Shown: positions 24,637 through 34,920 of the stretch, piece after piece
Layout: the number at the start of each line of letters is the position of its first letter
How positions within the stretch are numbered: the first letter of the stretch is position 1
Assembly (NCBI GenBank): GCA_913055645.1
Contig: CAJXLC010000010.1
Location: forward strand, 1-64,000
Source of the DNA: an uncultured Pseudomonadota bacterium
Lineage (GTDB): Bacteria; Pseudomonadota; Zetaproteobacteria; Mariprofundales; Mariprofundaceae
Direction of reading: 5' to 3'
DNA: 64,000 nucleotides
Notes under the pieces: model-generated
What the model was told of the DNA's origin: nothing
What the model saw: the letters and a program-made list of their open reading frames with translations, nothing else
Databases searched by the model: none
Program-made: the position numbers and the translations under genes

Positions 24637-26756
24637 AATCGGTGCTTCAATTAAAACGTAAAAAAGACCGTGCGATTTTATCATTTTCTCGCAGTGATAA
24701 ACCTGTGAATGTACTCGATGAAGAATGTATGTTGGCATTGGAAGGTTACTTGGATGAATTGGAAGCGAGTCCACCCGATGTATTGGTATTACAAAGTGAG
24801 TTAGCAGGAAGCTTTATCGCGGGGGCAGATATTCATGCCATTGCTGCTGTAGAAGGTGCTGAAAAAGGCGCACAATTAGCGCAGCGAGGTCAAGCTGTTT
24901 GCCTGCGTATTGAGCGATTATCCAGCGTCTCGATAGCAGTGGTGCAAGGTGTATGTTTGGGCGGTGGCTTGGAGTTGGCAATGGCATGCGATTATATCAT
25001 TGCCGTTGCTGCTGATAAGACTCGTATGGGCTTGCCAGAAATAAAAATTGGTATTCACCCTGGTTTTGGCGGTTGTGTGCGCTTGCCACAGAAAGTGGGG
25101 TGGGTGGTTGCTACGCAAATGATTTTAAGTGGCAGCACTGTGGATGCAAAACGAGCCAAACGCATCGGTTTGGCGGATATGTTATGTCATGAAGAGCAAC
25201 TAGAACAAGCTATTGAACAGCTTATTACAAAAGGTAAGAAGGTTATTTCTATCAAACCAAAATGGTTTGCTTTATGGCCGGCTAGACAGATATTTTTTAT
25301 GTTGGCAGAGCGAAAGTTACGGGCGCGATTCAAAGATTTGGATATGGAGCAAACTTATCCTGCATTGATGGGAGCGCTCAATGCCTTGCGTACTATTTCT
25401 GGGTTGTCTAGTGATGCGGCTTATGCTTGGGAAGCTGAGTCGATTGGGCGTTTGGCTGTTACGCCAACATGCAAACACTTGATTCGGGTGTTCTTTTTGG
25501 GTGAAGCATTAAAACATCAAGATGCAGTGAAAAAAGGCAAAGCATCTGCTGCCAAATTACAGCATACATCGGTGTATGGTGCGGGTGTGATGGGCAGTGG
25601 CATTGCTTGGGTTGCCGCTAAAGATGGCACGGTAGATTTACATGATGTGTCAGCAGGTGCGTTGAGTCACGGGCTTCAATCTGCATCCAAATTTGCCAAA
25701 CGTGACAGACAGCGCGGAGGCAAGCGTTTGCAACGCATTCGCCCAAGTCTGGATAGCAGTGGTTTATCGTCTTCTGATGTTGTGATTGAAGCAATCGTGG
25801 AAGAAATAGAGGTGAAAAAATCGCTTTGGGTGGATGCTGAGGCGCAAGTGAGTCGTCAGGCATTGTTATTGAGCAATACCTCATCGTTATCATTAAGTGA
25901 ACAGCAGTCCGATTTAAAGTACCCAGGGCGTTTGGCTGGGTTACATTTTTTTAATCCTGCTCCGAAGATGCCCTTGGTTGAAATTATTGCAGGCAAAAAA
26001 ACAACCAAAAAAACATTACAAACGGTGGCGGCACTTGCCGTGCGTTGGGGTAAATTTCCTGTGATTGTGGCAGATCGCCCAGGCTTTTTGGTGAATCGTT
26101 GCTTGATGCCATTTATGACCGCCGCTTTAGGGTTGTTAGAGAAAGGGCAATCGGCGCAGCATATTGATGGGATATTAAAGAATTTCGGTATGCCTATGGG
26201 TGCGATTGAATTGGCAGATCGGGTGGGACTAGATATTTGTCTGCATGTGGGTGAGCATTTAAGTGGTGCGTTGACTGGCAATGAACAATTCGCCATGCCT
26301 AACTGGTTTGCCAAGATGGTGTCAGATGGGCTGCTTGGTGAGAAAAGTGGTTCCGGTTTTTATATATATAACAAAGGCAAATGCCAAGGCGCGAATGAAG
26401 CCTTGGATGCTTACTTGTCATCAGATGCATCGTCAGTAGGACATGGCAATGCCGTACAAGAAAAAGAATTTGATGCGAATATGAAAGAAGATGCTTTTGT
26501 CATGGGTGGGCAGGAAGTGATTGATGTGTGTCTAATTCCAATGTTACTTGAATCTTTGCGTTGTCTTGAAGAAGGTGTGTTGGATAGTGCGGAATATCTG
26601 GATGCTGCCTTGGTTTATGGTATTGGATTTCCGCCATTCCGTGGTGGTTTATTGTGTTATTTTGCTTCGCGCGAACGCTCCGAATTACGTCAGAGCATTG
26701 CCGACTTGGGCTTTGATTTACCTGTGAATTTAGAGGTGTTGGATGCATTCGCCTAA
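24627..26756 (+). CDS. fadJ: Fatty oxidation complex alpha subunit (enoyl-CoA hydratase / 3-hydroxyacyl-CoA dehydrogenase)
   Basis: A 709-residue multifunctional protein. The N-terminal crotonase domain (about 1-190) keeps both catalytic glutamates, in GGGLELAMACD and GLPEIKIGIHPGFGG. The dehydrogenase domain starts with the NAD-binding SVYGAGVMGSGIA (about 310-322), followed by LAGLHFFNPAPKMPLVEI with the catalytic histidine. The C-terminal domain has GMPMGAIELADRVGLDI and FPPFRGGLL. Length matches FadJ. Overlaps the acyl-CoA synthetase gene by 14 bases, so activation and oxidation of fatty acids are in one transcript. Confidence 0.88.
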   Translation: MAVKSVLQLKRKKDRAILSFSRSDKPVNVLDEECMLALEGYLDELEASPPDVLVLQSELAGSFIAGADIHAIAAVEGAEKGAQLAQRGQAVCLRIERLSSVSIAVVQGVCLGGGLELAMACDYIIAVAADKTRMGLPEIKIGIHPGFGGCVRLPQKVGWVVATQMILSGSTVDAKRAKRIGLADMLCHEEQLEQAIEQLITKGKKVISIKPKWFALWPARQIFFMLAERKLRARFKDLDMEQTYPALMGALNALRTISGLSSDAAYAWEAESIGRLAVTPTCKHLIRVFFLGEALKHQDAVKKGKASAAKLQHTSVYGAGVMGSGIAWVAAKDGTVDLHDVSAGALSHGLQSASKFAKRDRQRGGKRLQRIRPSLDSSGLSSSDVVIEAIVEEIEVKKSLWVDAEAQVSRQALLLSNTSSLSLSEQQSDLKYPGRLAGLHFFNPAPKMPLVEIIAGKKTTKKTLQTVAALAVRWGKFPVIVADRPGFLVNRCLMPFMTAALGLLEKGQSAQHIDGILKNFGMPMGAIELADRVGLDICLHVGEHLSGALTGNEQFAMPNWFAKMVSDGLLGEKSGSGFYIYNKGKCQGANEALDAYLSSDASSVGHGNAVQEKEFDANMKEDAFVMGGQEVIDVCLIPMLLESLRCLEEGVLDSAEYLDAALVYGIGFPPFRGGLLCYFASRERSELRQSIADLGFDLPVNLEVLDAFA

Positions 26757-28524
26757 AGTGTGTAAAGGCTTGGATCGGGCTGAACAAGTTTCATGCCTAG
26801 CTGATTTGTTACTGGAATCACCTTCACAGTGGTTGGATAAACCTTTGTTGCGCTTTCGCAAAGCTGATGGCGAATGGAAACAATGGTCGCGTATTAAAGT
26901 GCAGCAAGCGGTCTTGCGTGTGGCGGCATGGTTAGAAAAACAAGGCATTAAGTCAGGTGATCGTGTGGGTATATTGGGGCACAATTGCCCTGAATGGCTG
27001 ATTGCGGATTATGCTATTTTGCGCATTGGTGCAGTGACCGTGCCTGCTTATTTTACAGATAGTGCCGAAGCTGTGCAGTATGTTTTTGATGATGCAGGTT
27101 GTTCGTTGTTATTGGTGGAGGAGGGCGCGCAGCAGGCAAAGCTAGATGGTTATGATAAACCGATGCTGGTGTTTCATGGAGACAGCGATTCATTGGCTGC
27201 GATTGCTGGTGATGATGCATGGGATGGGCAATTACAAATGCCATGTCCCACACGTGATGATTTGGCGACACTGATTTATACATCGGGCACAACTGGGTAC
27301 CCCAAAGGCGTGATGTTGACCCATGGCAATCTATTATCGGATGTTTGGGCGGGCTTGGGAGGCGTGCCTGTATTCTCTGATGATGTATTTTTATCCTTTT
27401 TACCTGTATCGCATGCTTTTGAACGCACTGTTGGGCACTTCTTACCCATGGCATGCGGTTCTGAAATCGCCTACGCCGAAGATGTCACTACCTTGATGCG
27501 GGATATGCCTGAGGTGCAACCCACTGTAATGATTTCTGTGCCACGTTTGTATGAAAAGATTTATGCAGGCGTGCATGCCAAGATGGAGGCTTCAGCAATC
27601 AAGCGTTTCCTGTTTGAGCAAGCGCAGTCACTGGGCATGCAACGTTTCGAATTACGCAACAAAGGTGAAGATTTGCGTGGCCTGAAAGCGAAGTTGTGGA
27701 AACTTCTGGATGGTATTGTGAATGCCAAGTTGCGGGCCAAAATGGGTGGACATTTACGCTTATTTGTTTCGGGCGGTGCAGCTTTAAGCCCGCGCATTGC
27801 GAACTTCCTTTTAGCGGCAGATATTATTGTATTGCCAGGTTATGGATTGAGTGAAGCATCACCTGTATTAACGGTGAATGTCGAGAAGAATATCAAGCCA
27901 GCAAGTGTTGGTCCTGCGTTGCCAGGGGTAGCATTAAAACTTGCTGATGATGGCGAGCTTTTGGCAAAAGGCGATATGGTGATGCAGGGTTATTGGCAAA
28001 AAGACGCTGAAACCAAAGAAGTGCTGGATGAAGGTGGCTGGCTGCATACGGGTGATATGGTTGAGATAGATGATGATGGGTATGTGTTTATTGTGGATCG
28101 AAAAAAAGAAATTATGGTGCTTTCTAGTGGTGAAAATGTTTCACCAGCATTGGTTGAGCAGCATGTAACTCATGACCCATGTATTGAACAAGCCATGGTA
28201 ATTGGTGAAGGTCAGGCGTGGTTATCGGCGTTATTGATGATCAATGAAGAGCAGTTGCGTTTGCGCTGGCGTGGCAAGAAACGTGTATTGCCTGAAAATT
28301 GGCGTGAAGATGAGTCATTAAAACGTTGGCTCTTGAAGCGTATTAAGCGTGAGTCACAGGATTTAGCGAGTTATATGCAGATACGGAAGTTGCTTTTGGT
28401 ATCCGAAGAGTGGACGCAGTTAAATGGCTGTTTAACACCAACATTAAAGCTTAAACGTCGGCATATTCGAGCCTTGCATCAAGATGAAATAGATGAGCTT
28501 TATGCGTCGTCGGAATCCAAATGA
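26743..28524 (+). CDS. Long-chain fatty acid--CoA ligase (AMP-forming)
   Basis: Activates fatty acids to acyl-CoA via an acyl-adenylate. The 593-residue ANL-superfamily protein has the AMP-binding loop LIYTSGTTGYPKGVMLTH, LPVSHAFERT, the adenine-site LPGYGLSEASPV and GWLHTGDMVEID with VDRKKEIMVLSSGENV near the C-terminal subdomain. It belongs to the FAA1/FadD15 branch (VEQHV instead of VE..L). Third gene of the beta-oxidation operon. Its end overlaps the convergent dedA gene by 25 bases. Confidence 0.87.
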   Translation: MHSPKVCKGLDRAEQVSCLADLLLESPSQWLDKPLLRFRKADGEWKQWSRIKVQQAVLRVAAWLEKQGIKSGDRVGILGHNCPEWLIADYAILRIGAVTVPAYFTDSAEAVQYVFDDAGCSLLLVEEGAQQAKLDGYDKPMLVFHGDSDSLAAIAGDDAWDGQLQMPCPTRDDLATLIYTSGTTGYPKGVMLTHGNLLSDVWAGLGGVPVFSDDVFLSFLPVSHAFERTVGHFLPMACGSEIAYAEDVTTLMRDMPEVQPTVMISVPRLYEKIYAGVHAKMEASAIKRFLFEQAQSLGMQRFELRNKGEDLRGLKAKLWKLLDGIVNAKLRAKMGGHLRLFVSGGAALSPRIANFLLAADIIVLPGYGLSEASPVLTVNVEKNIKPASVGPALPGVALKLADDGELLAKGDMVMQGYWQKDAETKEVLDEGGWLHTGDMVEIDDDGYVFIVDRKKEIMVLSSGENVSPALVEQHVTHDPCIEQAMVIGEGQAWLSALLMINEEQLRLRWRGKKRVLPENWREDESLKRWLLKRIKRESQDLASYMQIRKLLLVSEEWTQLNGCLTPTLKLKRRHIRALHQDEIDELYASSESK

Positions 28525-29084
28525 CGTTTAACATGATGATGTCCATAACGCCAATAAACCACTGCTGCAATGATAGCCGCGATACTGAGTGCAGTAATCA
28601 AGCCCCAAATACCAAATTGATGCAGGATGCTCATAGCTGTCAAACCTAAAAAGTGGCCGATGGTGTAGATAACAATAGCCCAAGTGATGCAGTTAATGAT
28701 TTGAAGAAAGAAAAAACGCCAAAACTCAATGGAAGAACAACCAAAAAGAATCGCAGCAGCTAGGCGAGTGCCATATAAGTATTGAAAAATAAAAATAGAC
28801 CAATGGGCATATTTATTAAGAATAATATTGGCTTTTGGGACATGTCTTCTAAGCGTAGGGATAGCATGGATGATTCTTTTTCCTCGCCAGCGACCTAGTG
28901 CAAAAAAGAACAAGTGCCCAGCAAATGCTCCGCATGCAGCGACAATAACCACTTTCCATGGTTCCAATACGCCAGCCGCCGCTAATGCTGCGGCAACGAT
29001 AAACACCGTTTCACCTTCAATGAACGTCCAGATAAATACTGCCCAGTAGCTATATTGCTCGACAAATTGTTGTGCCCATTCCAT
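28500..29084 (-). CDS. DedA family membrane protein
   Basis: A 194-residue inner-membrane protein with four to five hydrophobic segments. Family marks are FIEGETVFIVAAALAAAG near residue 21-38, the GAFAGHLFFFALGRWRGKR block and FQYLYGTRLAAAILFG. DedA/SNARE-associated proteins take part in lipid carrier recycling and envelope homeostasis in bacteria where tested. It overlaps the convergent acyl-CoA ligase gene. Divergent from thrB with 83 bases between. Confidence 0.82.
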   Translation of the reverse strand: MEWAQQFVEQYSYWAVFIWTFIEGETVFIVAAALAAAGVLEPWKVVIVAACGAFAGHLFFFALGRWRGKRIIHAIPTLRRHVPKANIILNKYAHWSIFIFQYLYGTRLAAAILFGCSSIEFWRFFFLQIINCITWAIVIYTIGHFLGLTAMSILHQFGIWGLITALSIAAIIAAVVYWRYGHHHVKRHLDSDDA

Positions 29085-29167
29085 GCGGGCACTATAACGC
29101 GCGATGATGAAAATGATATGTAGATTGCAAGCTGGAAGCGGTTAGTCGAAGGGGCTAGTCTTGCGGC

Positions 29168-30112
29168 ATGTCTGTTTACACTGAACTTACCCACGAAAAT
29201 ATTTCTAATATTTTGCAAGATTATAATCTTGGTATCTTATTATCCTTTGAAGGTATTGCTGCAGGCATTGAAAATAGCAATTTCTTCATTGATACTGAAC
29301 AAGGGCGCTTTGTGCTCACCGTTTTTGAGCGTATGAATGAGCAAGAACTGCCTTATTTCATGCGTTTGATGCGTCACTTAGCTGCCAAAGGTTTGCCATG
29401 TCCTGATGTTATGCAACGGCGAGATGGTTCTCTTTTGTTTGAAGTTCAGGATGGTGATGAGAGGAAGTGGGGGTGTGTTGTATCCTGTTTGTCGGGTAAA
29501 ACATTGGATGTTTTGAATACACGGCAATTGCATGCTTCTGGACAAGCTTTGGCGCAGTTACATTTGGCAGGGGAATCATTTGCGGAACAACGAGCCAATC
29601 CTACGGGTACGATCTGGTTGCAAGAGCATGTGGATAAAGTGTTGCAAGGCACAGCGAAAGCCTATGGCGATGTGGCGGCGAACTTGTTGCGGAATGAGTT
29701 GGAAAACCATAGAGAGCAATCATGGGGTGATTTGCCACAGGGCGTGATTCATGGGGATTTATTTGTTGATAATATTTTATTTGATGGTGATGAAGTATCG
29801 GGAATAATTGATTTTTATTATGCGCATACAGCCCCGTGGGTGATGGATATTGCAATCTCACTTAATGCACAAGCTGTGATGCTTAACCATGATGACGATA
29901 GGCGAATTCAGGCTTTCTTGTCAGGCTATGAATCAGTCAGAGAATTACAGGAAGATGAATTTCAAGCGTTACCAACTCTGTTGCGCTTGGCTGCTTTGCG
30001 TTTCTGGGTATCGCGTTTGTATGATGCGTTGTTTCCGCGTGGTGGTGCGATGACACAGACCAAAGACCCTGAAGAATATCGCTTAAAATTGTTATTTCAT
30101 CGCGGAGAATAG
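29168..30112 (+). CDS. thrB: Homoserine kinase (aminoglycoside phosphotransferase-fold type)
   Basis: Phosphorylates homoserine in threonine biosynthesis. A 314-residue protein of the ThrB type with the protein-kinase-like fold, not the GHMP type. It has AAGIENSNFFIDTEQGRFVL, the catalytic loop VIHGDLFVDNILF and the metal-binding GIIDFYYA. The segment RFWVSRLYDALFPRGG near the end is characteristic of this homoserine kinase subgroup. No other threonine genes are adjacent. Confidence 0.87.
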   Translation: MSVYTELTHENISNILQDYNLGILLSFEGIAAGIENSNFFIDTEQGRFVLTVFERMNEQELPYFMRLMRHLAAKGLPCPDVMQRRDGSLLFEVQDGDERKWGCVVSCLSGKTLDVLNTRQLHASGQALAQLHLAGESFAEQRANPTGTIWLQEHVDKVLQGTAKAYGDVAANLLRNELENHREQSWGDLPQGVIHGDLFVDNILFDGDEVSGIIDFYYAHTAPWVMDIAISLNAQAVMLNHDDDRRIQAFLSGYESVRELQEDEFQALPTLLRLAALRFWVSRLYDALFPRGGAMTQTKDPEEYRLKLLFHRGE

Positions 30113-30253
30113 TGCAAGAATGATGTTGGAAAGCGTGGTAAAAAAATAGATATTGATAGATTGAACTTATATTTTATTGCGGATGTATTAGACAATCTGC
30201 TAAATAAATCTAGGCTTCACATTTTTTAGAATATAGAGCTTTAAGGAGTGGTT

Positions 30254-30766
30254 ATGATTTTTCGTTTTTTGAGTGCTGGAATCTTGATGTTCGGTTTGTT
30301 GGCTTCTAGTAATGTTTCTGCGGGAGAGTTAAAAATTGCATTTGTAGATGTAAAAAGTGCCATTGAAAATACGACGCAATATGGGAAAGGTCTTAAGCAG
30401 CTTGAAAATATGAAACAAACCAAGCAAAAAGAATTGGCAGCACTGCGTGATAAAATAAATCAGATGGATAAAGATTTATTGAATCAATCGATGGCCATGT
30501 CTCCAGATAGGCTTGCTGGAAAGCAACAAGAAATTAACAATATGAAAAAAGACTTTAAGCGTAAACTTCAGGATGCTCAAGATGCTATGACAGCGGAGAG
30601 AAATCGCTTATTGCAGGGTATTAATACCAAATTCGGCGCAAAGATTCGTGAGTTAGGTAAGCAGAAAGGTTATGATTATATCTTAACAAAACCTGCTGTT
30701 TTGTATGTGAAAGAGGCAAACAATATTACTGCTGAAGTAACAAAACTATTAAACGAAGCTAAATAA
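30254..30766 (+). CDS. OmpH/Skp-type periplasmic chaperone
   Basis: A 170-residue exported protein with signal peptide ending in NVSA and a mature start GELKIAFVDVKSAI, then a long charged coiled-coil (about 55-115), the Skp/OmpH plan. Skp binds unfolded outer-membrane proteins in the periplasm. The ATG at 30254 is chosen since AAGGAG lies five bases before it; a GTG two codons upstream sits on top of that site. It stands alone, not next to bamA or lpxD as is common. Confidence 0.78.
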   Translation: MIFRFLSAGILMFGLLASSNVSAGELKIAFVDVKSAIENTTQYGKGLKQLENMKQTKQKELAALRDKINQMDKDLLNQSMAMSPDRLAGKQQEINNMKKDFKRKLQDAQDAMTAERNRLLQGINTKFGAKIRELGKQKGYDYILTKPAVLYVKEANNITAEVTKLLNEAK

Positions 30767-30784
30767 AGAGCGTTATTTTTCATC

Positions 30785-31000
30785 TCAAGCCGTTAATTTT
30801 AACTCAGCTGTGGTGATGATGTTTTCACAGTGCTGGGCATGTGAGATGTAAAATAAAAAACGCCATAATGCTGGTTCATCTTCAAAATAGCTTCGAACAC
30901 CACGAAAATGAACATCAACACCGTAAATTTTACGTTTCACTGTGAATATGCCGACTGCTGCAAAGTGGTCGGCGATTTTCTTTGCTCGAAAAGGGTTCAT
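30785..31000 (-). CDS. Hypothetical 71-residue protein
   Basis: Not a family I recognise. The frame begins MNPFRAKKIADHFAAVGIFT and has VDVHFRGVRSYFEDEPALWR in the middle; it is basic and has no membrane segment. A good ribosome-binding site (AGGAG, then seven bases) precedes the ATG, which is the main reason to accept it. It converges with the ompH-like gene, 18 bases apart. Confidence 0.55.
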   Translation of the reverse strand: MNPFRAKKIADHFAAVGIFTVKRKIYGVDVHFRGVRSYFEDEPALWRFLFYISHAQHCENIITTAELKLTA

Positions 31001-31285
31001 GGCGCTCTCCTATGTACACCTTCTGCTATACATTTATCGGAAGAATGTATTTTTTCTTTAATGTGCGATATGCAAGGTGCAGTGGGTTCATAATTGGATG
31101 AACGACAAGTTTAAAACGGTTTGTGATGTACAATACACTGGTAAAACGGCTCTTTTATTGCGAAGTGAGGACAATGCGTTGATTTTGCTAGTAGGCATAG
31201 GCATAGTTCGCGCCGCGTTGCTTGGCACAGATTTTTTTAACCAAAAGTGTGCTGAGTAATGGTTGTTCTTTGATTTTTATCTCAT

Positions 31286-31369
<84 letters not shown>

Positions 31370-31377
31370 TATTTATA

Positions 31378-31400
31378 AAGCCACTTTAGTGGCTTTTTTA
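31378..31400 (+). terminator. Intrinsic terminator after tRNA-Leu
   Basis: A 7-bp stem AAGCCAC/GTGGCTT with loop TTTA, followed by a T run. It lies nine bases after the tRNA. Confidence 0.85.
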
Positions 31401-31441
31401 GTTTTGAGACAATACTTATTTTTTTGTGATGGAGACCATCA

Positions 31442-32773
31442 ATGATTCAAACAAATGTAAAACAACTAAGTGATACTGAGCATCAAGTTCATGTAACTTT
31501 ACCACAATCTGAGTATGATCGCGTTTATGCGGAGCATGCGAGTAAACTTGGTGGGCAAGCAAAATTACCAGGATTTCGCCCAGGAAAGACACCTGCGCAT
31601 GTGATTCAAAAGCAATTTGGTCCTAAACTGCACGAAGACACTGTTTCTGAATTGTTGCAAGCCCACTATATTGGTGCGATTGAGTCTTCAGGTTTGGTGC
31701 CTGCAATTCAACCTGAATTGAACATGCCGGCAGTGCAGCCAGATGGCGAGTTTACGTTTACTTTAAATGTTGTGACATGGCCTAAGGTGGAATTGGCAAC
31801 ACTGTCTAAGTTGAAGTTTGATGAAACTACGGTGAATGTTGAAGATGCTGATGTAGATGCTGTGGTTGAGCGTTTGCAAAAATCACAGGTGAAATATGAT
31901 ATTGAAGATGGTCGTGTAGCCGAAAAAGGCGATCAAGTAACAATTGATTTTGTTGGTTTTGTTGATGATGAAGCTTTTGAAGGTGGTGATGGTGAAGATC
32001 ACGCGCTGGTATTGGGATCGGGACAATTTATTCCAGGTTTTGAAGATCAGTTGATTGGTAGCAAAGCCGGTGATCATGTTGTTGTGAATGTAAGCTTTCC
32101 TGAAGTATACCAAGCGGCACATTTGGCAGGTAAAGAAGCACGTTTTGAAACAGATGTAAAATCAGTAGCTAAACCAGCAACTGCTGAAGATGATGACGCG
32201 TTGGCGAAGATGTTGGGCTTTGATGATGCAGCAGCATTACGCGCAGATGCGCAAGAGCGCTTGGATAATGAAGCCAAAGAAGCATCGTTTCAAGTAACAC
32301 GCGATGCAGCCTTGGATGCATTGTTAGCTGCCAATGAGATGACCATTCCTGGACGTTTATTGGAAGAAGAAGTGAAGAATACAAAGCAACGTGTGATGCA
32401 GAATATGCAGCAGCAAGGTATGGAAGCAAACGATGAGATGTTTGCTGATGAAGCGTTTAAAAAAGAAGTTCGTGAACGTGCTGAGCGCAGCTTGAAATTG
32501 TCCGTATTGATTCAGGCTGTGCGTGAAATGGCTGATATTGAATTGGATGAAGATGCTGTGGAAGCAGAGCTTGAATTAATGTCTGGCCAGTACCCTGCTG
32601 AACAACACGATCAATTTATTGCTTGGATGAAAGGCCAACAAGAGCAGATGGGTGCTATTCGAGATCGTCTTGTTGAGAAGTTTTGCGTGGAGTATGTTAT
32701 TGCTGAAGCAAAAACCAAAGCTGTGTCTAAGGCGCTATCTGAATGGCAGCAGGAGCGAGATGCTCAGGCGTAG
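31442..32773 (+). CDS. tig: Trigger factor
   Basis: Ribosome-bound chaperone and peptidyl-prolyl isomerase that meets nascent chains at the exit tunnel. The 443-residue protein has the ribosome-binding domain with the signature FRPGKTPAHVIQKQFG (about 44-59), the FKBP-type domain around 150-240 (GDQVTIDFVGFVDDEAFEGG) and a helical C-terminal chaperone domain. First of the conserved order tig-clpP-clpX-lon-hup. Start at ATG 31442 after GATGGAGA. Confidence 0.95.
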   Translation: MIQTNVKQLSDTEHQVHVTLPQSEYDRVYAEHASKLGGQAKLPGFRPGKTPAHVIQKQFGPKLHEDTVSELLQAHYIGAIESSGLVPAIQPELNMPAVQPDGEFTFTLNVVTWPKVELATLSKLKFDETTVNVEDADVDAVVERLQKSQVKYDIEDGRVAEKGDQVTIDFVGFVDDEAFEGGDGEDHALVLGSGQFIPGFEDQLIGSKAGDHVVVNVSFPEVYQAAHLAGKEARFETDVKSVAKPATAEDDDALAKMLGFDDAAALRADAQERLDNEAKEASFQVTRDAALDALLAANEMTIPGRLLEEEVKNTKQRVMQNMQQQGMEANDEMFADEAFKKEVRERAERSLKLSVLIQAVREMADIELDEDAVEAELELMSGQYPAEQHDQFIAWMKGQQEQMGAIRDRLVEKFCVEYVIAEAKTKAVSKALSEWQQERDAQA

Positions 32774-32843
32774 TCAGCACTTGAATTCTGCTCTTGCAGT
32801 CCTTACAAGCAGATAGCTGGCAAATGATTTGCAAGGAGTTTCT

Positions 32844-33449
32844 ATGAATTTGGTTCCAATGGTAGTGGAGCGTACCTCTCGTGGTGAGCGTTCTTATGAT
32901 ATTTTTTCACGCTTGTTGAAAGAACGTATTGTCTTCTTGAGTGGTCAGGTTGATGATAATATGGCAAATCTTATTACGGCGCAGTTGTTGTTTTTAGAAG
33001 CTGAAGGCCCCGATAAAGATATTTATATGTATATCAATAGTCCCGGCGGCGTGGTAACTGCGGGCATGGCGATATATGACACCATGCAATATATTCGTTG
33101 TGATGTTTCGACACTTTGTGTTGGGCAAGCAGCTAGCATGGGAGCACATTTATTGGCTTCTGGTGCAAAAGGTAAACGTTTTGCATTGCCCAATGCACGT
33201 GTGATGATTCATCAGCCTTTGGGTGGATTTCAAGGGCAAGCAACGGATATTGAAATCCATGCGCGTGAAATTCTTAAATTAAAAGATCATATGAATGCCA
33301 TGATGGCAGAGCATACAGGTCAACCTTTGGAAAAAATTACTGAAGATGTTGAGCGTGACTATTTTTTAAGTGCGCAAGAAGCCTGTGATTATGGTTTGGT
33401 GGATAAGGTTCTAGCGTCTCGATCTGAGATGGAAAGCAGCGATTCATAA
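32844..33449 (+). CDS. clpP: ATP-dependent Clp protease proteolytic subunit
   Basis: Serine peptidase forming the double heptameric chamber used with ClpX. From the ATG at 32844, which follows AAGGAG, the protein is 201 residues. The catalytic triad is S98 ([11 protein letters not shown]), H123 (MIHQPLGG) and D172 (VERDYFLS). A short propeptide region [16 protein letters not shown] precedes the mature part. Confidence 0.95.
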   Translation: MNLVPMVVERTSRGERSYDIFSRLLKERIVFLSGQVDDNMANLITAQLLFLEAEGPDKDIYMYINSPGGVVTAGMAIYDTMQYIRCDVSTLCVGQAASMGAHLLASGAKGKRFALPNARVMIHQPLGGFQGQATDIEIHAREILKLKDHMNAMMAEHTGQPLEKITEDVERDYFLSAQEACDYGLVDKVLASRSEMESSDS

Positions 33450-33598
33450 CAATTAAATTAATGGTTGATAATTCCGTAGCAGTGCAGTTTTTTGCTAAAA
33501 TTGCGCATGATGTGGTTTTTGTAGTAGTATGAATTTGGTTCCGGCAAAAGTAATGCTATTATTAATGGTTGAATGGTAGAGCGTGATGGAGGTTTGAC

Positions 33599-34855
33599 AT
33601 GAGTAAACAAAGTGATGGTGATGCAACATTGTTCTGCTCCTTTTGTGGGAAAAGCCAGCATGATGTTAAGAAATTAATTGCTGGACCAACCGTTTTTATT
33701 TGCGATGAATGTATCGATTTGTGCAATGAAATTATGGTGGAAGAGTTGGCTGGATCGACAGCACTAAAAGCTGATGCGGATGTTTCATCGACACCAAAAC
33801 CAGCTGAAATTAAATCCTTCCTAGATGATTATGTTATTGGCCAAGATGATGCCAAACGTATGCTTTCTGTGGCTGTTTATAATCATTACAAGCGCATTGA
33901 ACACAACCAACAGAGTGATGTTGAAATCTCCAAGAGTAATGTGCTTCTTTTAGGGCCAACGGGCTGTGGTAAAACCCTTTTAGCACAAAGTCTTGCGCGT
34001 GTTTTTGATGTGCCATTTGTGATGGCAGATGCCACAACATTGACCGAAGCTGGTTATGTGGGCGATGATGTTGAAAATATTATTTCAAAATTATTGCAAG
34101 CTGCCGATCATGATGTTGAGCGCGCTCAACGTGGTATTATTTATATTGATGAAGTTGACAAGCTTTCACGCAAAGCAGATTCACCTTCGATTACCCGTGA
34201 TGTGTCGGGTGAAGGTGTACAGCAAGCGTTGTTAAAACTCATTGAAGGCACAGTTGCCAATGTTCCGCCACAGGGTGGGCGTAAAAATCCTCAGCAAGAA
34301 TTCATCCAAGTGGATACGGCTAATGTATTGTTTATTTTGGGTGGGGCATTTGCAGGCTTGGAAAAACTCATTGAATCGCGTGGTAAAAGCCGCTCGATTG
34401 GTTTTGGTGCGAATGTTGTTTCTGAAGATGAGCAGGATATTAGTGTGCTGCTAAAACAGGTCGAGCCAGAAGACTTGATTCAATACGGTTTGATTCCTGA
34501 ACTCGTTGGCAGGCTTCCTGCTGTAGCAACGTTGACGGAACTGGATAAAGAAGCCTTGTTAGAGATTTTGACAGCACCTAAAAATGCACTGGTGAAACAG
34601 TATCAGGCATTATTATCGTATGATGATGTTGAAGTTTCATTTACAGATAATGCTTTATCAGCCATTGCCGATAAAGCGATTAAACGAAAAACAGGGGCGC
34701 GCGGTTTACGGGCTATTATGGAAGGCGTGATGTTGGATGTGATGTATGACATTCCAACCATGGGCAACGTGGAAAAGTGCGTGATTAATCGCAAGGTTGT
34801 AGAAGGTGATGCGGAGCCTGTCTTAGTATTTCATGCGGATGATGAAGCTGCGTAG
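33599..34855 (+). CDS. clpX: ATP-dependent Clp protease ATPase subunit ClpX
   Basis: AAA+ unfoldase that feeds substrates to ClpP. The 418-residue protein has the N-terminal four-cysteine zinc-binding domain (C13, C16, C35, C38), Walker [14 protein letters not shown], Walker [11 protein letters not shown] and the sensor and pore segments GYVGDDVEN and IPELVGRLP. Ribosome-binding site GGAGG before the ATG. 149 bases separate it from clpP, enough for its own promoter. Confidence 0.96.
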   Translation: MSKQSDGDATLFCSFCGKSQHDVKKLIAGPTVFICDECIDLCNEIMVEELAGSTALKADADVSSTPKPAEIKSFLDDYVIGQDDAKRMLSVAVYNHYKRIEHNQQSDVEISKSNVLLLGPTGCGKTLLAQSLARVFDVPFVMADATTLTEAGYVGDDVENIISKLLQAADHDVERAQRGIIYIDEVDKLSRKADSPSITRDVSGEGVQQALLKLIEGTVANVPPQGGRKNPQQEFIQVDTANVLFILGGAFAGLEKLIESRGKSRSIGFGANVVSEDEQDISVLLKQVEPEDLIQYGLIPELVGRLPAVATLTELDKEALLEILTAPKNALVKQYQALLSYDDVEVSFTDNALSAIADKAIKRKTGARGLRAIMEGVMLDVMYDIPTMGNVEKCVINRKVVEGDAEPVLVFHADDEAA

Positions 34856-34920
34856 TTGAAGTCAGACAACGCTGAAATCAGCGTGTTTTGATGTTTATAG
34901 GTAAAGGTAAGGAGAGTAAT

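Noticed and set aside
31077-31259. 60-codon plus-strand frame before tRNA-Leu
   Set aside because: No ribosome-binding site and no family; probably promoter region for the tRNA.
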